This document shows, in pieces, positions 35,537 through 44,806 of a stretch of DNA of 64,000 nt (position 1 is the first letter of the stretch; every line of letters begins with the position of its first letter). The stretch spans positions 1-64,000 of the forward strand of contig CADCCO010000010.1 of NCBI GenBank assembly GCA_902799965.1, read 5' to 3'. A program made the translations under genes and the position numbers. A model generated the notes under the pieces. That model was given only the letters and a program-made list of their open reading frames with translations, was not told the DNA's origin and did no database searches. The stretch comes from an uncultured Spirochaetaceae bacterium. GTDB lineage: Bacteria > Spirochaetota > Spirochaetia > Treponematales > Treponemataceae.

Positions 35537-37402
35537 TTACGCTTTGTTCAAGCGGCTCTCAAGGTCGTCAAGTATTTCATTGAGTTCCTTGGGAAGGTGC
35601 TTTCCAAACTTGGGATAGTGGTTCTCGCGAACGTCCTTGACTTCCTTCTTCCAACCTTCGACATCAACCTTGAGAATCTCAGGCAATGTCTTCTTGTAGT
35701 AGTCGGCCAAGCCTTCTGTGTTGATGGCTCCTTCTTTGGGCATAAGTCCAATCGGAGTGTCAACGGCGTTGTCCTTTCCGTCGCAGCGGTCGAAGATCCA
35801 AGCCAATACGCGGCTGTTGTCGCCATAGCCGGGCCACATGAATCCGCCGGGAAGGTCCTTGTTGTTTTCGTCCTTGCGGAACCAGTTGACGTAGAAAATC
35901 TTGGGGAGCTTGTCCTGGTCTTTGGCGGCCTTGCCAACGTCGATCCAGTGCTGGAAGTAGTCGCCCATGTTGTATCCGCAGAAGGGAAGAATGGCGAAGG
36001 GGTCGCGGCGAATCTTTCCAACTTCGGCGGCGTTGATTGTAGAGGCGGCTGTGATTTCCGATCCTACGATAGATCCGAGGAACACGCCGTGGTTCCAGCT
36101 GCGGCTCTGGTGAACGAGCGGAACTGTTGACGGGCGGCGGCCGCCGAACAAGATGGCGCTGATCGGAACGCCTTTGGGGTCTTCCCAGTCGCTGGCGATG
36201 CAGGGGCACTGCTTGGCGGGAGCCGTGAAGCGGGCGTTGGGATGGGCGAACTCTTCTCCCTTGGGTGACTTGTCTTTGGGCAAAGCGGGGCGTTTAACGC
36301 CCTTCCAATCCACTAACTCACCTTTAGCTGGATAACCTATGCCTTCCCACCAAACGTCGCCGTCTTCTGTAAGGGCGCAGTTTGTGAAGATTGTGTTCTT
36401 TTCAGCTGAAACAAGAGCGTTCTTGTTTGATTCGGCAGATGTTCCGGGAGCCACGCCAAAGAAGCCGGCTTCGGGGTTGATGGCGTACAAGCGTCCGTCG
36501 TCGCCAAATTTCATCCAAGCGATGTCGTCGCCGACAGTCTCGACCTTCCAGCCGGGGATTGTCGGAATAAGCATGGCCAAGTTTGTCTTTCCGCAGGCTG
36601 ACGGGAAGGCGCCTGTAACGTACTTGACTTTTCCTTCAGGATTTGTGAGCTTGAGGATGAGCATGTGCTCGGCGAGCCAGCCTTCTTTGCGGGCAAGAAC
36701 AGTGGCGATGCGGAGGGCAAAGCACTTCTTTCCCAAAAGGGCGTTTCCGCCGTATCCTGAACCGTAAGACCAGATGAGTCCTTCGTCCGGGAACTGTGAA
36801 ATGTACTTGTGCTCTACGTCAGCGCAAGGCCAAATGCCGTTGTCGCTTTCGCCGTTGTTGAGCGGCTTTCCGACTGAGTGCAAGCAGGGAACGAATTCCG
36901 CGTTGGGATCCTTGTTGAAGATGTCTAAAACTTTCTTTCCGGCGCGAGTCATGATGTCCATGTTCAAGACAACGTACTCAGAGTCCGTTACCTCTACGCC
37001 GTTCTTTGAAATCGGAGAGCCGAGGGGTCCCATGCAGAAGCACTGAACGTACATTGTGCGTCCGTGCATACAGCCAGTGTAAAGTCCCTTCATTGTGGCC
37101 TTGAGCTCTTTGGGATCGATCCAGTGGTTTGTCGGGCCGGCGTCTTCTTCCTTAACTGAAGAAATGAATGTGCGGCTTTCTACGCGCGCAACGTCTGAAG
37201 GAAGAGAGCGGAAAAGGAAAGAGTGCTCCTTCTTCTTGAGCGGAGTGGCGAGGCCTTTGTCAACGCAAAGCTGCATAAGGCGGTCGTATTCTTCATCAGA
37301 GCCGTCAACAACAACCACGTTGTCCGGTTCACACATTTTGACACATTCTTCGACCCAAGCTTTGATTTTTGGGTGTTTGATGTCATCAAGAGTCAAGCTC
37401 AT
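35537..37402 (-). CDS. pckG: Phosphoenolpyruvate carboxykinase (GTP)
   Basis: 621 aa. Interconverts oxaloacetate and PEP with GTP/GDP in the cytoplasm; in fermentative gut bacteria it often runs toward oxaloacetate and succinate. GTP-type features: P-loop [16 protein letters not shown], metal site region [26 protein letters not shown], and [20 protein letters not shown] lies 6 nt before the ATG. The promoter is TTGAAA-17-TAAAAT. Confidence 0.96.
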   Translation of the reverse strand: MSLTLDDIKHPKIKAWVEECVKMCEPDNVVVVDGSDEEYDRLMQLCVDKGLATPLKKKEHSFLFRSLPSDVARVESRTFISSVKEEDAGPTNHWIDPKELKATMKGLYTGCMHGRTMYVQCFCMGPLGSPISKNGVEVTDSEYVVLNMDIMTRAGKKVLDIFNKDPNAEFVPCLHSVGKPLNNGESDNGIWPCADVEHKYISQFPDEGLIWSYGSGYGGNALLGKKCFALRIATVLARKEGWLAEHMLILKLTNPEGKVKYVTGAFPSACGKTNLAMLIPTIPGWKVETVGDDIAWMKFGDDGRLYAINPEAGFFGVAPGTSAESNKNALVSAEKNTIFTNCALTEDGDVWWEGIGYPAKGELVDWKGVKRPALPKDKSPKGEEFAHPNARFTAPAKQCPCIASDWEDPKGVPISAILFGGRRPSTVPLVHQSRSWNHGVFLGSIVGSEITAASTINAAEVGKIRRDPFAILPFCGYNMGDYFQHWIDVGKAAKDQDKLPKIFYVNWFRKDENNKDLPGGFMWPGYGDNSRVLAWIFDRCDGKDNAVDTPIGLMPKEGAINTEGLADYYKKTLPEILKVDVEGWKKEVKDVRENHYPKFGKHLPKELNEILDDLESRLNKA

Positions 37403-37435
37403 ATTAAACTCCTTAAAAAGCGAAATTTGGGAATC

Positions 37436-37464
37436 ATTTTAATGAATTTTGCGGAATGTTTCAA
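37436..37464 (-). promoter_or_regulatory. Sigma-70 promoter of pckG
   Basis: Minus strand: TTGAAA (37464-37459), 17-nt spacer, TAAAAT (37441-37436), about 30 nt of leader, then AAGGAG and the ATG at 37402. Confidence 0.7.
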
Positions 37465-37509
37465 GCGCGGCGCCGCTCGTCCCGTCGATTGCAAGACTAT
37501 AATTGTCGC

Positions 37510-37538
37510 TTGAAAGTGACATAAAAATTCGTTATAAT
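37510..37538 (+). promoter_or_regulatory. Sigma-70 promoter of the dCache chemoreceptor
   Basis: TTGAAA (37510-37515), 17-nt spacer, TATAAT (37533-37538). GAGAGGTGG follows just before the ATG at 37559. Confidence 0.8.
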
Positions 37539-37558
37539 CGCGGCGAGAGGTGGTTTTT

Positions 37559-39724
37559 ATGAAAACAAAAGTCTTGCGCTGGAAGCCGTCTTTGGCGACC
37601 TTTTTTTCCAGCGCCGCGGTATTGATAATTCTTTCGGTTGTGGCCCTTTCCACGGCGGCCACGGCTTTTTTCTTTCAAAAGGAAAGCCTTGAAAATTTTC
37701 ATAACAGTTCCGGCATGGAGCTGTCGGAATTTTCCGACTCGATAACGATGTTTTTTGGCGCCAAGGAAGTGGAGCTGAACGTTTTCGCCGAGTCGGAGCA
37801 GGTCAAGGCCGCCGATGACACGATTCACTCTTTTGTGGACGAAGTTGGCGACATCCAGATTTTGGACTACGCAAAAAGCCCGGTGGAAGAAAACATTCGC
37901 GCGCTTTGCAAGTCCTTCGCAAAGAACGATTCCGACATCGCAGAAATTTATCTTGGAACAAAATGGGGCGGCTACGCCACAAACTTTGACAGCTCGATGT
38001 CTGGCGGCTACGACCCCCGCAAGCGCGGCTGGTACGCCACCGCCACAAGCGGAAACGGCAAGGTCATGATTACCGACGCGTTCGCCTCCACCGTTGGAGC
38101 CACGGTTGTGGGAATCACCCGCTGCGCCTACGACGGCGCGGGCCAATTCATAGGCAACGCTTCAATAGAAGTTTCGCTTGAAACTTTGACGGGAATTCTC
38201 AACAGCCTTGAATTTGGAAGAGACAGCTGGGTTATGATGGTTCAGCAGGACGGAACGATTCTTGCCGACACGAGCCCGGAAAAGAACAACTTTAAGAAAG
38301 TCGCGGAAGTGAACATTCCCAACTTGAAAGGGCTTTTGGACAGTACGAATTCACGGGGCCAGGTTTCCGTTGCCGGCACCTCTTATTTGACGCATTGCGT
38401 TACAAACTCAAGGACCGGCTACAAAATCATCGCCTTTTGCCCCGCCGCGACGGTTTACGAAGCCTTTAACAAAACGCTTTATTCCATTCTCTTTATTTGC
38501 GCGGTCTTTACCGTGGTCGTCGCGCTGCTTTCGGCAATCATAACAAGAAGGGTTATGAATCCGATGAAGGTTATTCGCAACGACATAATCGACTTTGCCA
38601 ACCAAATCGCGGCCGGCAAGGCCAACCTAGGCAAGCGCATTGAAATCAAGAGCAAGAACGAAATCGGCGACGTCGCCGACGGCTTCAACATGTTCTCTGA
38701 AAAATTGCAGGACATCATTAAGAACATGCAAGGCTCCAAGAATTCCTTGACGGGCGCGGGCGACCTTCTTAGGAACGGAACGCGGGACACCGCCCAGGCC
38801 ATCGAGCAAATCACCGGCGCCGTCAGCGGCGTGGTTGAAAGCATTTCTTCGCAAGGAGCCAGCGTGGAGCAGGCCACCGGGCAAATGAATTCCATTCTTC
38901 AAAGCATCGGCGGTTTGGAACAGCTGGTCGGCGTTCAGACGGGCGTTGTGAAGAACGCTTCGGGCGCGGTTGAGGAATTGGTAGGAAACATCGGCGAGGT
39001 GAACGCTTCGGTTGAAAAGATGTCGGAGTCGTTTGAGGTAATCGCAAGCGAAGCCGCGACGGGCGAAAAGACCCAGGCCGAATTGCAGGACAAGATAAAC
39101 GAGATTGAAGACCAGTCAAACCTTTTGAACGAAGCCAACATCGTCATCGCGAACATCGCCGAGCAAACAAACCTTTTGGCGATGAACGCCGCCATCGAAG
39201 CCGCGCACGCCGGCGACGCTGGAAAGGGATTCGCGGTTGTGGCCGACGAAATCCGAAAGCTTTCCGAAACTTCTTCTTCCCAGTCAAAGACGATTGGCGA
39301 ACAGCTTAAGAGAATTCACGACGCTATCGCCACTGTCGTCGAGGCCACCCAAAACGGCGTGCGGGGTTACGCGCGCCTTGCCAACGAGATTCAGCAAACG
39401 GACAGCGTGGTTCGCCAAATAAAGGCGGCGATGAACGAGCAGCAGGAAGGCTCCAGCAAAATCACCAGCGCCCTGCGCGATATGACCGACAGCGCCTCGC
39501 AAGTGCGCGACTCGTCAAAGAAGATGGCCGACGAGAGCGGCGCGATTATGGAGCAAGTTTCGTCTTTGCGCGAAAAGACAGAGTCTATGAAGCGCTCGAT
39601 GGAGCAGATGAACAAGAACGCGGAAAAGATAAAGAGCGCCGGAAACTCGCTTTCGGAAATTTCCGACGTTATGGAAAGGTCCATCGGCGAAATCGGCGCG
39701 CAAATCGACCAGTTTAGGGTGTAA
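37559..39724 (+). CDS. Methyl-accepting chemotaxis protein with dCache sensor
   Basis: 721 aa chemoreceptor. TM1 at about residues 15-40, a double-Cache periplasmic sensor (about 45-300), TM2 at about 305-330, HAMP, then a signalling coiled coil with the tip [20 protein letters not shown]. The sensor has DPRKRGWY, part of the dCache amino-acid motif; the later Asp of that motif appears as Glu (ASIEVSL), so amino-acid binding is uncertain. The start at 37559 has GAGAGGTGG 5 nt upstream. Confidence 0.95.
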   Translation: MKTKVLRWKPSLATFFSSAAVLIILSVVALSTAATAFFFQKESLENFHNSSGMELSEFSDSITMFFGAKEVELNVFAESEQVKAADDTIHSFVDEVGDIQILDYAKSPVEENIRALCKSFAKNDSDIAEIYLGTKWGGYATNFDSSMSGGYDPRKRGWYATATSGNGKVMITDAFASTVGATVVGITRCAYDGAGQFIGNASIEVSLETLTGILNSLEFGRDSWVMMVQQDGTILADTSPEKNNFKKVAEVNIPNLKGLLDSTNSRGQVSVAGTSYLTHCVTNSRTGYKIIAFCPAATVYEAFNKTLYSILFICAVFTVVVALLSAIITRRVMNPMKVIRNDIIDFANQIAAGKANLGKRIEIKSKNEIGDVADGFNMFSEKLQDIIKNMQGSKNSLTGAGDLLRNGTRDTAQAIEQITGAVSGVVESISSQGASVEQATGQMNSILQSIGGLEQLVGVQTGVVKNASGAVEELVGNIGEVNASVEKMSESFEVIASEAATGEKTQAELQDKINEIEDQSNLLNEANIVIANIAEQTNLLAMNAAIEAAHAGDAGKGFAVVADEIRKLSETSSSQSKTIGEQLKRIHDAIATVVEATQNGVRGYARLANEIQQTDSVVRQIKAAMNEQQEGSSKITSALRDMTDSASQVRDSSKKMADESGAIMEQVSSLREKTESMKRSMEQMNKNAEKIKSAGNSLSEISDVMERSIGEIGAQIDQFRV

Positions 39725-39725
39725 G

Positions 39726-39794
39726 CCGCTCGTATTGTTTCTTGCAAGACCATAATCGTTGTTTCGAGCGGTTCCGCCGCGTCCTTACGGACGC
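39726..39794. repeat. Two intergenic hairpins after the chemoreceptor gene
   Basis: CCGCTCG (39726-39732) pairs with CGAGCGG (39765-39771), and GCGTCC-ttac-GGACGC (39779-39794) is a perfect hairpin. No T-run follows, so this is not a simple terminator. The junction GAGCGGTTCCGC resembles part of copy A of the repeat at 13.5 kb. Confidence 0.45.
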
Positions 39795-39840
39795 TGCGTG
39801 GTACTAGACAAGTTCCCCCAAAATGCGCTAAAATACGCGT

Positions 39841-39869
39841 AAATGACATATTTACAAAATTTGTCATTT
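39841..39869. promoter_or_regulatory. Candidate operator upstream of fabD
   Basis: 29-bp near-palindrome: AAATGACATATTTA-c-AAAATTTGTCATTT, with 12 of 14 positions matching between arms. It ends 28 nt before the fabD ATG, where a repressor of fatty-acid synthesis genes would be expected. It does not match FapR or FabR consensus sites as I know them. Confidence 0.5.
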
Positions 39870-39897
39870 TATCATTTTCAATAAAAAGAGGACGACT

Positions 39898-40851
39898 ATG
39901 GCCGCAAAGAGCGCGTTTTTGTTTCCGGGACAGGGAGCGCAAGCCCCCGGAATGATTAAGGATGTGGCGGAAGCTTTTCCCGCCGCCAAAAAAGTTTTGG
40001 ACGACGTTTCGCAGATTGCGGGGCTGGACGTGGCAAAGCTTATGTGGGATTCCGACGCGGAAATCCTTTCGCGAAGCGACAACAGCCAGCTTGCGATTAC
40101 CGCGGCCTCGCTCGCCATTTGCGCGGCGCTTAAGGAAAAGGGAATCGTTCCGGCGGCGGCGATGGGCTTTAGCCTTGGAGAATTTCCCGCCTTGCACATC
40201 GCGGGCGTTTTGTCGTTTGAAGACGTTATAAAGGTCGTTCTTGACCGCGGAAGAATCATGCAGGCCGTTTGCGAAAAAATCGCCGCGGAGAACGAAGGCC
40301 ACGCGCCCGGAATGAGCGCGATCCTTGGCTTGCCGCCCGAAAAGGTTTCTGAAATCGCCGCGGGAATCCCCGACGCATACGCCGCCAACTTGAACAGTTC
40401 CGTTCAGACTGTAATAAGCGGAACCGAAGCCGCGCTCGAAAAGGCCGAAGCCGCCGCCAAGGAAGCGGGCGCGAGGAGAGCCGTCCGCCTTAAGGTTGCC
40501 GGCCCCTTCCACAGCCCCTTGATGCAGCGCGCGGCCGACGAATTTGAAAAAGCGATTGACGGCGTTACTTTCAACAATCCTACGATTCAATTGTTCAGCA
40601 ACGTTACTGGAAAAGAAGAGACCAGCGGCGAGAACGCCAAAAAGTCCGCCGTCCTTCACTTGACGCACCCCGTCCGCTGGACCGACGAAGAGGACGTTTT
40701 GGCCGCGCTTATCAAGGCCGACGGCGGCGAATGGAAGCTTTACGAGCCGGGTCCCGGACAAGTTTTGAGCGGCTTGTGGGCCAAGACAGCCTACGGCGAA
40801 AGCCTCAAGTGCGCGCCGGTCAACACGGCGGAAGCTGTAAACGCGTTGTAA
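39898..40851 (+). CDS. fabD: Malonyl-CoA:ACP transacylase
   Basis: 317 aa. Moves malonyl from CoA to acyl carrier protein to start fatty-acid elongation. FLFPGQGAQAPGM, the nucleophile motif GFSLGEFPALHIAG and the later KVAGPFHSPLMQ (catalytic His) are intact. AGAGGA lies about 8 nt before the ATG. It leads a fabD-fabG-fabF-fabZ cluster and has a palindromic candidate operator upstream. Confidence 0.93.
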   Translation: MAAKSAFLFPGQGAQAPGMIKDVAEAFPAAKKVLDDVSQIAGLDVAKLMWDSDAEILSRSDNSQLAITAASLAICAALKEKGIVPAAAMGFSLGEFPALHIAGVLSFEDVIKVVLDRGRIMQAVCEKIAAENEGHAPGMSAILGLPPEKVSEIAAGIPDAYAANLNSSVQTVISGTEAALEKAEAAAKEAGARRAVRLKVAGPFHSPLMQRAADEFEKAIDGVTFNNPTIQLFSNVTGKEETSGENAKKSAVLHLTHPVRWTDEEDVLAALIKADGGEWKLYEPGPGQVLSGLWAKTAYGESLKCAPVNTAEAVNAL

Positions 40852-40856
40852 TTAGT

Positions 40857-40922
40857 GTCATGTTCGGGCTTGACCCGGACATCCTTTGACAAAAAGATTG
40901 CCGCGTCAAGCGCGGCAATGAC
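40857..40922. repeat. Inverted pair of REP-like palindromes between fabD and fabG
   Basis: First unit: TCATGTTCGGG-cttga-CCCGGACATCC then TTTGAC. Second unit, opposite orientation: GATTGCCGCG-tcaag-CGCGGCAATGACA (40896-40922). They share the core and flanking TTTGAC/AATGACA words with the array at 35.4 kb. Confidence 0.7.
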
Positions 40923-40938
40923 AAATATGGAGATAAAT

Positions 40939-41685
40939 ATGAAATTGCTTGAAAATAAAAAAGCTTTGGTCACCGGCTCAAGCCGCGGAATCGGAAAGAA
41001 AATCACGGAAGTCTTTTTGGCAAACGGCGCCGAAGTTTGGGGCCTTTGCACAAAAGAAAGCGCCGGAAAGGCCGAGCTTGAAAAGCTTGCCGCCGACAAC
41101 GGAGTGGCCTTCCACGAAATTTACGCAGACGCTTCAAACGCCGAGCAGTTGAAGGAAGTCGTCACCGCCGCGCTCAAGGAAGCCGGCGCCTTTGACGTTT
41201 TGGTCAACAACGCCGGAATCACAAAGGACGGACTTTCGTTCCACATGAAGATGGACGACTGGAAAAAAGTTTTGGACGTAAACTTGACCGGCGCCTTTGT
41301 GGCCACGCAAATTGTTTCCAACGACATGATCCACAAAAAGCATGGCTCAATCGTCAACATGACAAGCATCGTAGGCCTTCACGGCGGCGCCGGCCAGGTA
41401 AACTATTCGGCCAGCAAGGCGGGCTTGATCGGCTACACAAAAAGCTTGGCCAAAGAAGTGGGAAGCCGCGGAGTCCGCGTTAACGCCGTCGCGCCCGGTT
41501 TTATCGACACCGACATGACAAAGGCCGTTGACGAAAAGATTCGCGAAAATTGGATTACGCAGATTCCGCTCCGCCGAGCGGGACAGGTAGACGACGTTGC
41601 CAACGCCGTCTTGTTCTTGGCCAGCGACTTGTCAACTTACATTACAGGACAAGTCCTCGGCGTTGACGGCGGAATGGGTTGCTAA
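40939..41685 (+). CDS. fabG: 3-oxoacyl-ACP reductase
   Basis: 248 aa short-chain dehydrogenase that reduces 3-oxoacyl-ACP with NADPH. TGSSRGIGKKI binds the cofactor; NNAGITKD, the catalytic Ser region (MTSIVGLHG) and YSASK are present. The ATG at 40939 has GGAG 6 nt upstream; the longer frame starting at 40855 translates the REP elements and is not real. It lies 11 nt before fabF. Confidence 0.93.
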   Translation: MKLLENKKALVTGSSRGIGKKITEVFLANGAEVWGLCTKESAGKAELEKLAADNGVAFHEIYADASNAEQLKEVVTAALKEAGAFDVLVNNAGITKDGLSFHMKMDDWKKVLDVNLTGAFVATQIVSNDMIHKKHGSIVNMTSIVGLHGGAGQVNYSASKAGLIGYTKSLAKEVGSRGVRVNAVAPGFIDTDMTKAVDEKIRENWITQIPLRRAGQVDDVANAVLFLASDLSTYITGQVLGVDGGMGC

Positions 41686-41696
41686 AGGAGAAAAAA

Positions 41697-42938
41697 ATGA
41701 GAAGAGTGGTAATTACTGGTTTGGGAGCGGTCACTCCGCTTGGAAATTCTGTTGAAGAAACATGGGCCGGAATCAAGGCTGGAAAGAGCGGCATTGGCCC
41801 GATTACATATTACGACACGACGACAAGCGCGATTAAGTACGGCGGCGAAGTGAAGAATTTTGAGGCCGAAAAGTACATGGACGCGCAAGCCGCCCGCAAG
41901 ATGGCGCGCTTCACAAAGTACGCCGTGGCCGCCGCCAAGATGGCGCTTGACGACGCGGGCTTGACAGGCAACGCCGAAGTTTTGGACAAGACGGCGATTT
42001 ACTTGGGCGTTGGAATCGGCGGCTTTGAAGTCACCGAAAACAATTGCATTAAATGGTACGAGTCAGGCAAAAAGCGCGTCAATCCGATGACGATTCCGCA
42101 GTTGATTCCCAACGAGGCCAGCGGAAACATCGCCATCGCTTTTGGAATCCACGGGCCTTGCCACACAATCGCCACGGCTTGCTCAAGCGGAACCGACGCG
42201 CTTGGCGACGCGCTTGACTTGATTAGAAGCGGCCGCCGCGACGTTTGCATTGCCGGCGGAACTGAAAGCACTTTGACCGGCTATTGCGTCGATTCATTCG
42301 CCGCCTTGCAGGCCCTTTCGCGCGCCCGCGTCGACGACCCCACAAAGGCTTGCCGTCCCTTTGACAAAGACCGCGACGGCTTTGTAATGAGCGAAGGAAG
42401 CGGCATTCTTATTTTGGAAGAGTACGAGCACGCCAAAAAGCGCGGCGCCAAAATCTACGCCGAGCTTGCAGGCTACGGCGGATCCAACGACGCGTATCAC
42501 TTGACCGCCCCCAACCCGGACGGAGTTCAAGGCGCCGCCGCGATGACCGAAGCGATGAAGGACGCGGGCGTAACTCCCGACCAAGTTCAGTACTACAACG
42601 CGCACGGAACCAGCACGCACAAAAACGACTCTGGCGAAACGCAGATGATTAAGATCGCTTTTGGCGACGCCGCCAAAAAACTTCACATCTCTTCAACAAA
42701 GAGCATGACAGGACACATGCTCGGAGCCACAGGCGCTGTTGAGGCTATCATCACGACAAAGGCCGTTCAGGAAGGATTTGTTCCGCCTACAATCAACTTG
42801 GACAACCAGGACTACGAAGGCGGCTGCGACTTGGACTACACCCCCAACAAGGGAATCGAAATGAGCGTCGACTGCGCGATGAGCGCCACGCTTGGCTTTG
42901 GCGGCCACAACGGCGTCGTAGTAATACGCAAAATTTAA
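41697..42938 (+). CDS. fabF: 3-oxoacyl-ACP synthase II
   Basis: 413 aa condensing enzyme that extends acyl-ACP with malonyl-ACP. The Cys-His-His triad is visible in TACSSGTDALGDA, NAHGTSTHKND and SMTGHMLGATGAVE. AAAGGAG precedes the ATG at 41697; an earlier TTG-type frame at 41679 is not needed. It is followed by a palindromic spacer and then fabZ. Confidence 0.95.
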   Translation: MRRVVITGLGAVTPLGNSVEETWAGIKAGKSGIGPITYYDTTTSAIKYGGEVKNFEAEKYMDAQAARKMARFTKYAVAAAKMALDDAGLTGNAEVLDKTAIYLGVGIGGFEVTENNCIKWYESGKKRVNPMTIPQLIPNEASGNIAIAFGIHGPCHTIATACSSGTDALGDALDLIRSGRRDVCIAGGTESTLTGYCVDSFAALQALSRARVDDPTKACRPFDKDRDGFVMSEGSGILILEEYEHAKKRGAKIYAELAGYGGSNDAYHLTAPNPDGVQGAAAMTEAMKDAGVTPDQVQYYNAHGTSTHKNDSGETQMIKIAFGDAAKKLHISSTKSMTGHMLGATGAVEAIITTKAVQEGFVPPTINLDNQDYEGGCDLDYTPNKGIEMSVDCAMSATLGFGGHNGVVVIRKI

Positions 42939-42958
42939 ACAGATTGAAAAAAAAACAA

Positions 42959-43052
42959 ACCGCTCCCGTCTGGAACGCGGGCTCGAAAAAAGGCTTCACT
43001 TCGCTTCGCTCGTTGCAGAATTTTTTTCGGCCCGCAACCCCGACTCCGCGGT
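42959..43052. repeat. Nested intergenic palindrome between fabF and fabZ
   Basis: Outer arms ACCGC (42959-42963) and GCGGT (43048-43052); inner arms GCGGGC plus CGAAAAAA (42977-42991) and TTTTTTCGGCCCGC (43022-43035). The loop contains CTTCACTTCGCTTCGCTCG. TATAAT at 43054-43059 follows directly, so the element lies upstream of a possible fabZ -10 box. Confidence 0.5.
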
Positions 43053-43080
43053 TTATAATTTTTATAAGGAGTGTTTAATT

Positions 43081-43521
43081 ATGAGTCTTACAACAAATAT
43101 CGAGGCCTTGTTGCCACACAGAAAGCCCTTCTTGTTCGTTGACGAAATCGTAAGCGCCGACGACGAGGGCAGCGTAAGCACCCGCAAGTTTACCGACGAA
43201 GATTTTTTCTTTAAGGGACACTTTCCCCAGTACCCGGTCGTTCCCGGCGTAATCTTGGTTGAGACGATGGCGCAGGCCGGCGGCGCGGCTTTGAGCTTCC
43301 AAAAAAAGTTCAAGGAAGGCTCGCTCTTTTTCTTGGGAACGGTTGACAAAGTGAAGTTCCGCCGCCAGGTTCGCCCCGGCGACACCGTTAGAATGGAAAT
43401 CAAAAACCTTCGCGTCAGCGACCGCATGATCAAGCAGTCCGGCCAAGCCTTCGTCGGCGACGAGTTGGCCGCGCAGGCTGAATGGATGTGCTTGGTCGGC
43501 AACGCCGACCAAGTAAAATAA
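43081..43521 (+). CDS. fabZ: 3-hydroxyacyl-ACP dehydratase
   Basis: 146 aa hot-dog fold dehydratase acting after FabG. The signature HFPQYPVVPGVILVETMAQAGG carries the catalytic His and Glu. AAGGAG (43066-43071) lies 9 nt before the ATG. It ends the fab cluster and is followed by a perfect bidirectional terminator. No acpP or fabI/K gene is in the cluster. Confidence 0.93.
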   Translation: MSLTTNIEALLPHRKPFLFVDEIVSADDEGSVSTRKFTDEDFFFKGHFPQYPVVPGVILVETMAQAGGAALSFQKKFKEGSLFFLGTVDKVKFRRQVRPGDTVRMEIKNLRVSDRMIKQSGQAFVGDELAAQAEWMCLVGNADQVK

Positions 43522-43534
43522 TTTCCTTGCAAAA

Positions 43535-43569
43535 AAAAAGCGGCTTTCCGCAATGGAAAGCCGCTTTTT
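43535..43569. terminator. Bidirectional terminator between fabZ and the YegP-like gene
   Basis: AAAAAGCGGCTTTCC-gcaat-GGAAAGCCGCTTTTT is a perfect 15-bp palindrome with T-runs in both directions. Confidence 0.92.
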
Positions 43570-43588
43570 AATTTAGGCGCTCGTTATT

Positions 43589-43969
43589 TTACTCCGCCGT
43601 TTTGTCCACGATTTCGGCAGTGGGAGCGTTTGTCTTGATTGACTCAATGCCGTTCTGAACGCTCTGCTTTGTGGTGTAGCCTTCGCCGCTTGCGATAATC
43701 TCGCCGTTTGAAGCCTTGAGGCGATAGCGGAATTCGCCGGCCTTGTCTTTGTAAATTTCAAACTTGGGATTCTTGAGCGTTTCGTAACCGTCCACAGTCT
43801 GGTCTTCAATTCCAGCAACACAGTTTGCTCGCACGCTTTCGATGCCGTTTTGCGCGTTCGTCTTTGACTCATACACTTCTGAAGTCGCGATGATTTCGCC
43901 GTTGGCGGCAACCAAATTAAAGTAAATGCCATCATTCTTCGCTTTAGCGATAACAAATTTTCCAGCCAT
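43589..43969 (-). CDS. YegP-family (DUF1508) tandem-repeat protein
   Basis: 126 aa made of two DUF1508 repeats of about 50 residues (FVIAKAKNDGIYFNLVAANG then FEIYKDKAGEFRYRLKASNG), each followed by a QNGIESV-like helix. Known members are small soluble proteins of unclear function. A strong promoter (TTGACA-17-TATAAT) precedes it, and a bulged palindrome lies between promoter and start. Confidence 0.85.
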   Translation of the reverse strand: MAGKFVIAKAKNDGIYFNLVAANGEIIATSEVYESKTNAQNGIESVRANCVAGIEDQTVDGYETLKNPKFEIYKDKAGEFRYRLKASNGEIIASGEGYTTKQSVQNGIESIKTNAPTAEIVDKTAE

Positions 43970-43982
43970 AGTATAACCCCCT

Positions 43983-44029
43983 TGTGGAAATGTGTTTCAC
44001 ATTATATTGTCGCTCTAAAGTTCTGTCAA
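43983..44029 (-). promoter_or_regulatory. Promoter and candidate operator of the YegP-like gene
   Basis: Minus strand: TTGACA (44029-44024), 17-nt spacer, TATAAT (44006-44001). TGTGGAAA-tgtg-TTTCACA (43983-44001) overlaps the transcription start; its arms match except for one bulged G. Confidence 0.65.
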
Positions 44030-44058
44030 GTTTTTTTTTTATTTACTAGATATAAAAC

Positions 44059-44087
44059 TTGACAGCAGAAAAAAACAAGTTTATAAT
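44059..44087 (+). promoter_or_regulatory. Consensus sigma-70 promoter of the small membrane protein operon
   Basis: TTGACA (44059-44064), 17-nt spacer, TATAAT (44082-44087), both perfect consensus. Confidence 0.85.
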
Positions 44088-44115
44088 TAATTATCAAATT
44101 TTGCAAGGAGTAATT

Positions 44116-44532
44116 ATGGCAAAACAACCTAGAACTTGGGGCATCTTTGTATGCCAGTTGGCTTTGGCGATTTACTTTGTGGTCACCGCAGTCTGCTTGA
44201 TTTTAAAAATCGGCTCGTCAATTTCGTCTGCTGAAATTACAGCCGTCGCCGCGCTTTTTGGCAAGGCCGCGCCTGTCATCAGCATTGCCATCGGAATTAT
44301 TTTGGGCGTTTGCGGAATCATGTTCGCGCTCAAAGCTTTTGGCATGGATTTTGAAAAGTTCGACGACTATGTAAAATATGTCACAATCGTTCTTTGGATA
44401 ATCGTTACAGTCATAACATTGATTTTCTACATCAAGGAATGGACGTCAATCTTGGTTTTGCACTGGCTTTTGGTTTTGGCAAAGAACGCGCTCATCATCG
44501 GCGCCACTTTAACCGTCAAGAACGGAAAATAA
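44116..44532 (+). CDS. Small four-helix membrane protein, function unknown
   Basis: 138 aa, with four predicted transmembrane helices (about residues 8-30, 48-72, 88-108, 112-132). I do not recognise a family. The ATG at 44116 has AAGGAG 5 nt upstream. It is preceded by a perfect consensus promoter and followed within 24 nt by a 76-aa gene, then a CDF transporter, so the set probably forms one operon. Confidence 0.65.
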   Translation: MAKQPRTWGIFVCQLALAIYFVVTAVCLILKIGSSISSAEITAVAALFGKAAPVISIAIGIILGVCGIMFALKAFGMDFEKFDDYVKYVTIVLWIIVTVITLIFYIKEWTSILVLHWLLVLAKNALIIGATLTVKNGK

Positions 44533-44556
44533 AAATACTAATATAGGGGTTTTATT

Positions 44557-44787
44557 ATGACAGCAATGAACAAAGAAATTAAGCAAATTCTTGCCCGCGT
44601 TGACGCGGCCGTAAAGGATTTGGAAAGTGTTGAAGATTCACAGATTGACATTTTTGAAGATTTGGGCGTTTTGATTTCTGACGTGGCTCAAGTTCTTTTT
44701 GCAAAGAGCAAGAAAAACAGAGAGGAAGAAAAGAAAGACGCGATTAACACAATTGTTTCTATCCTTTCAAAGGTTGTGAACCTTTAA
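44557..44787 (+). CDS. Small helical protein, function unknown
   Basis: 76 aa, acidic N-terminal half and a Lys/Glu-rich middle (SKKNREEEKKD), predicted all-helical, no signal peptide. No family recognised. AGGGG lies about 8 nt before the ATG. It sits between a small membrane protein and a CDF transporter and could be an accessory factor of either. Confidence 0.55.
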   Translation: MTAMNKEIKQILARVDAAVKDLESVEDSQIDIFEDLGVLISDVAQVLFAKSKKNREEEKKDAINTIVSILSKVVNL

Positions 44788-44806
44788 GCGCAAGCTTCTA
44801 AGCAAA

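Noticed and set aside
39724-39897. tRNA gene after the chemoreceptor
   Set aside because: The two hairpins do not form acceptor and anticodon stems, and there is no conserved T-loop.
40855-40938. Upstream start for fabG
   Set aside because: It would translate the REP-like palindromes; GGAG before 40939 and the MKLLENKKAL start fit FabG.
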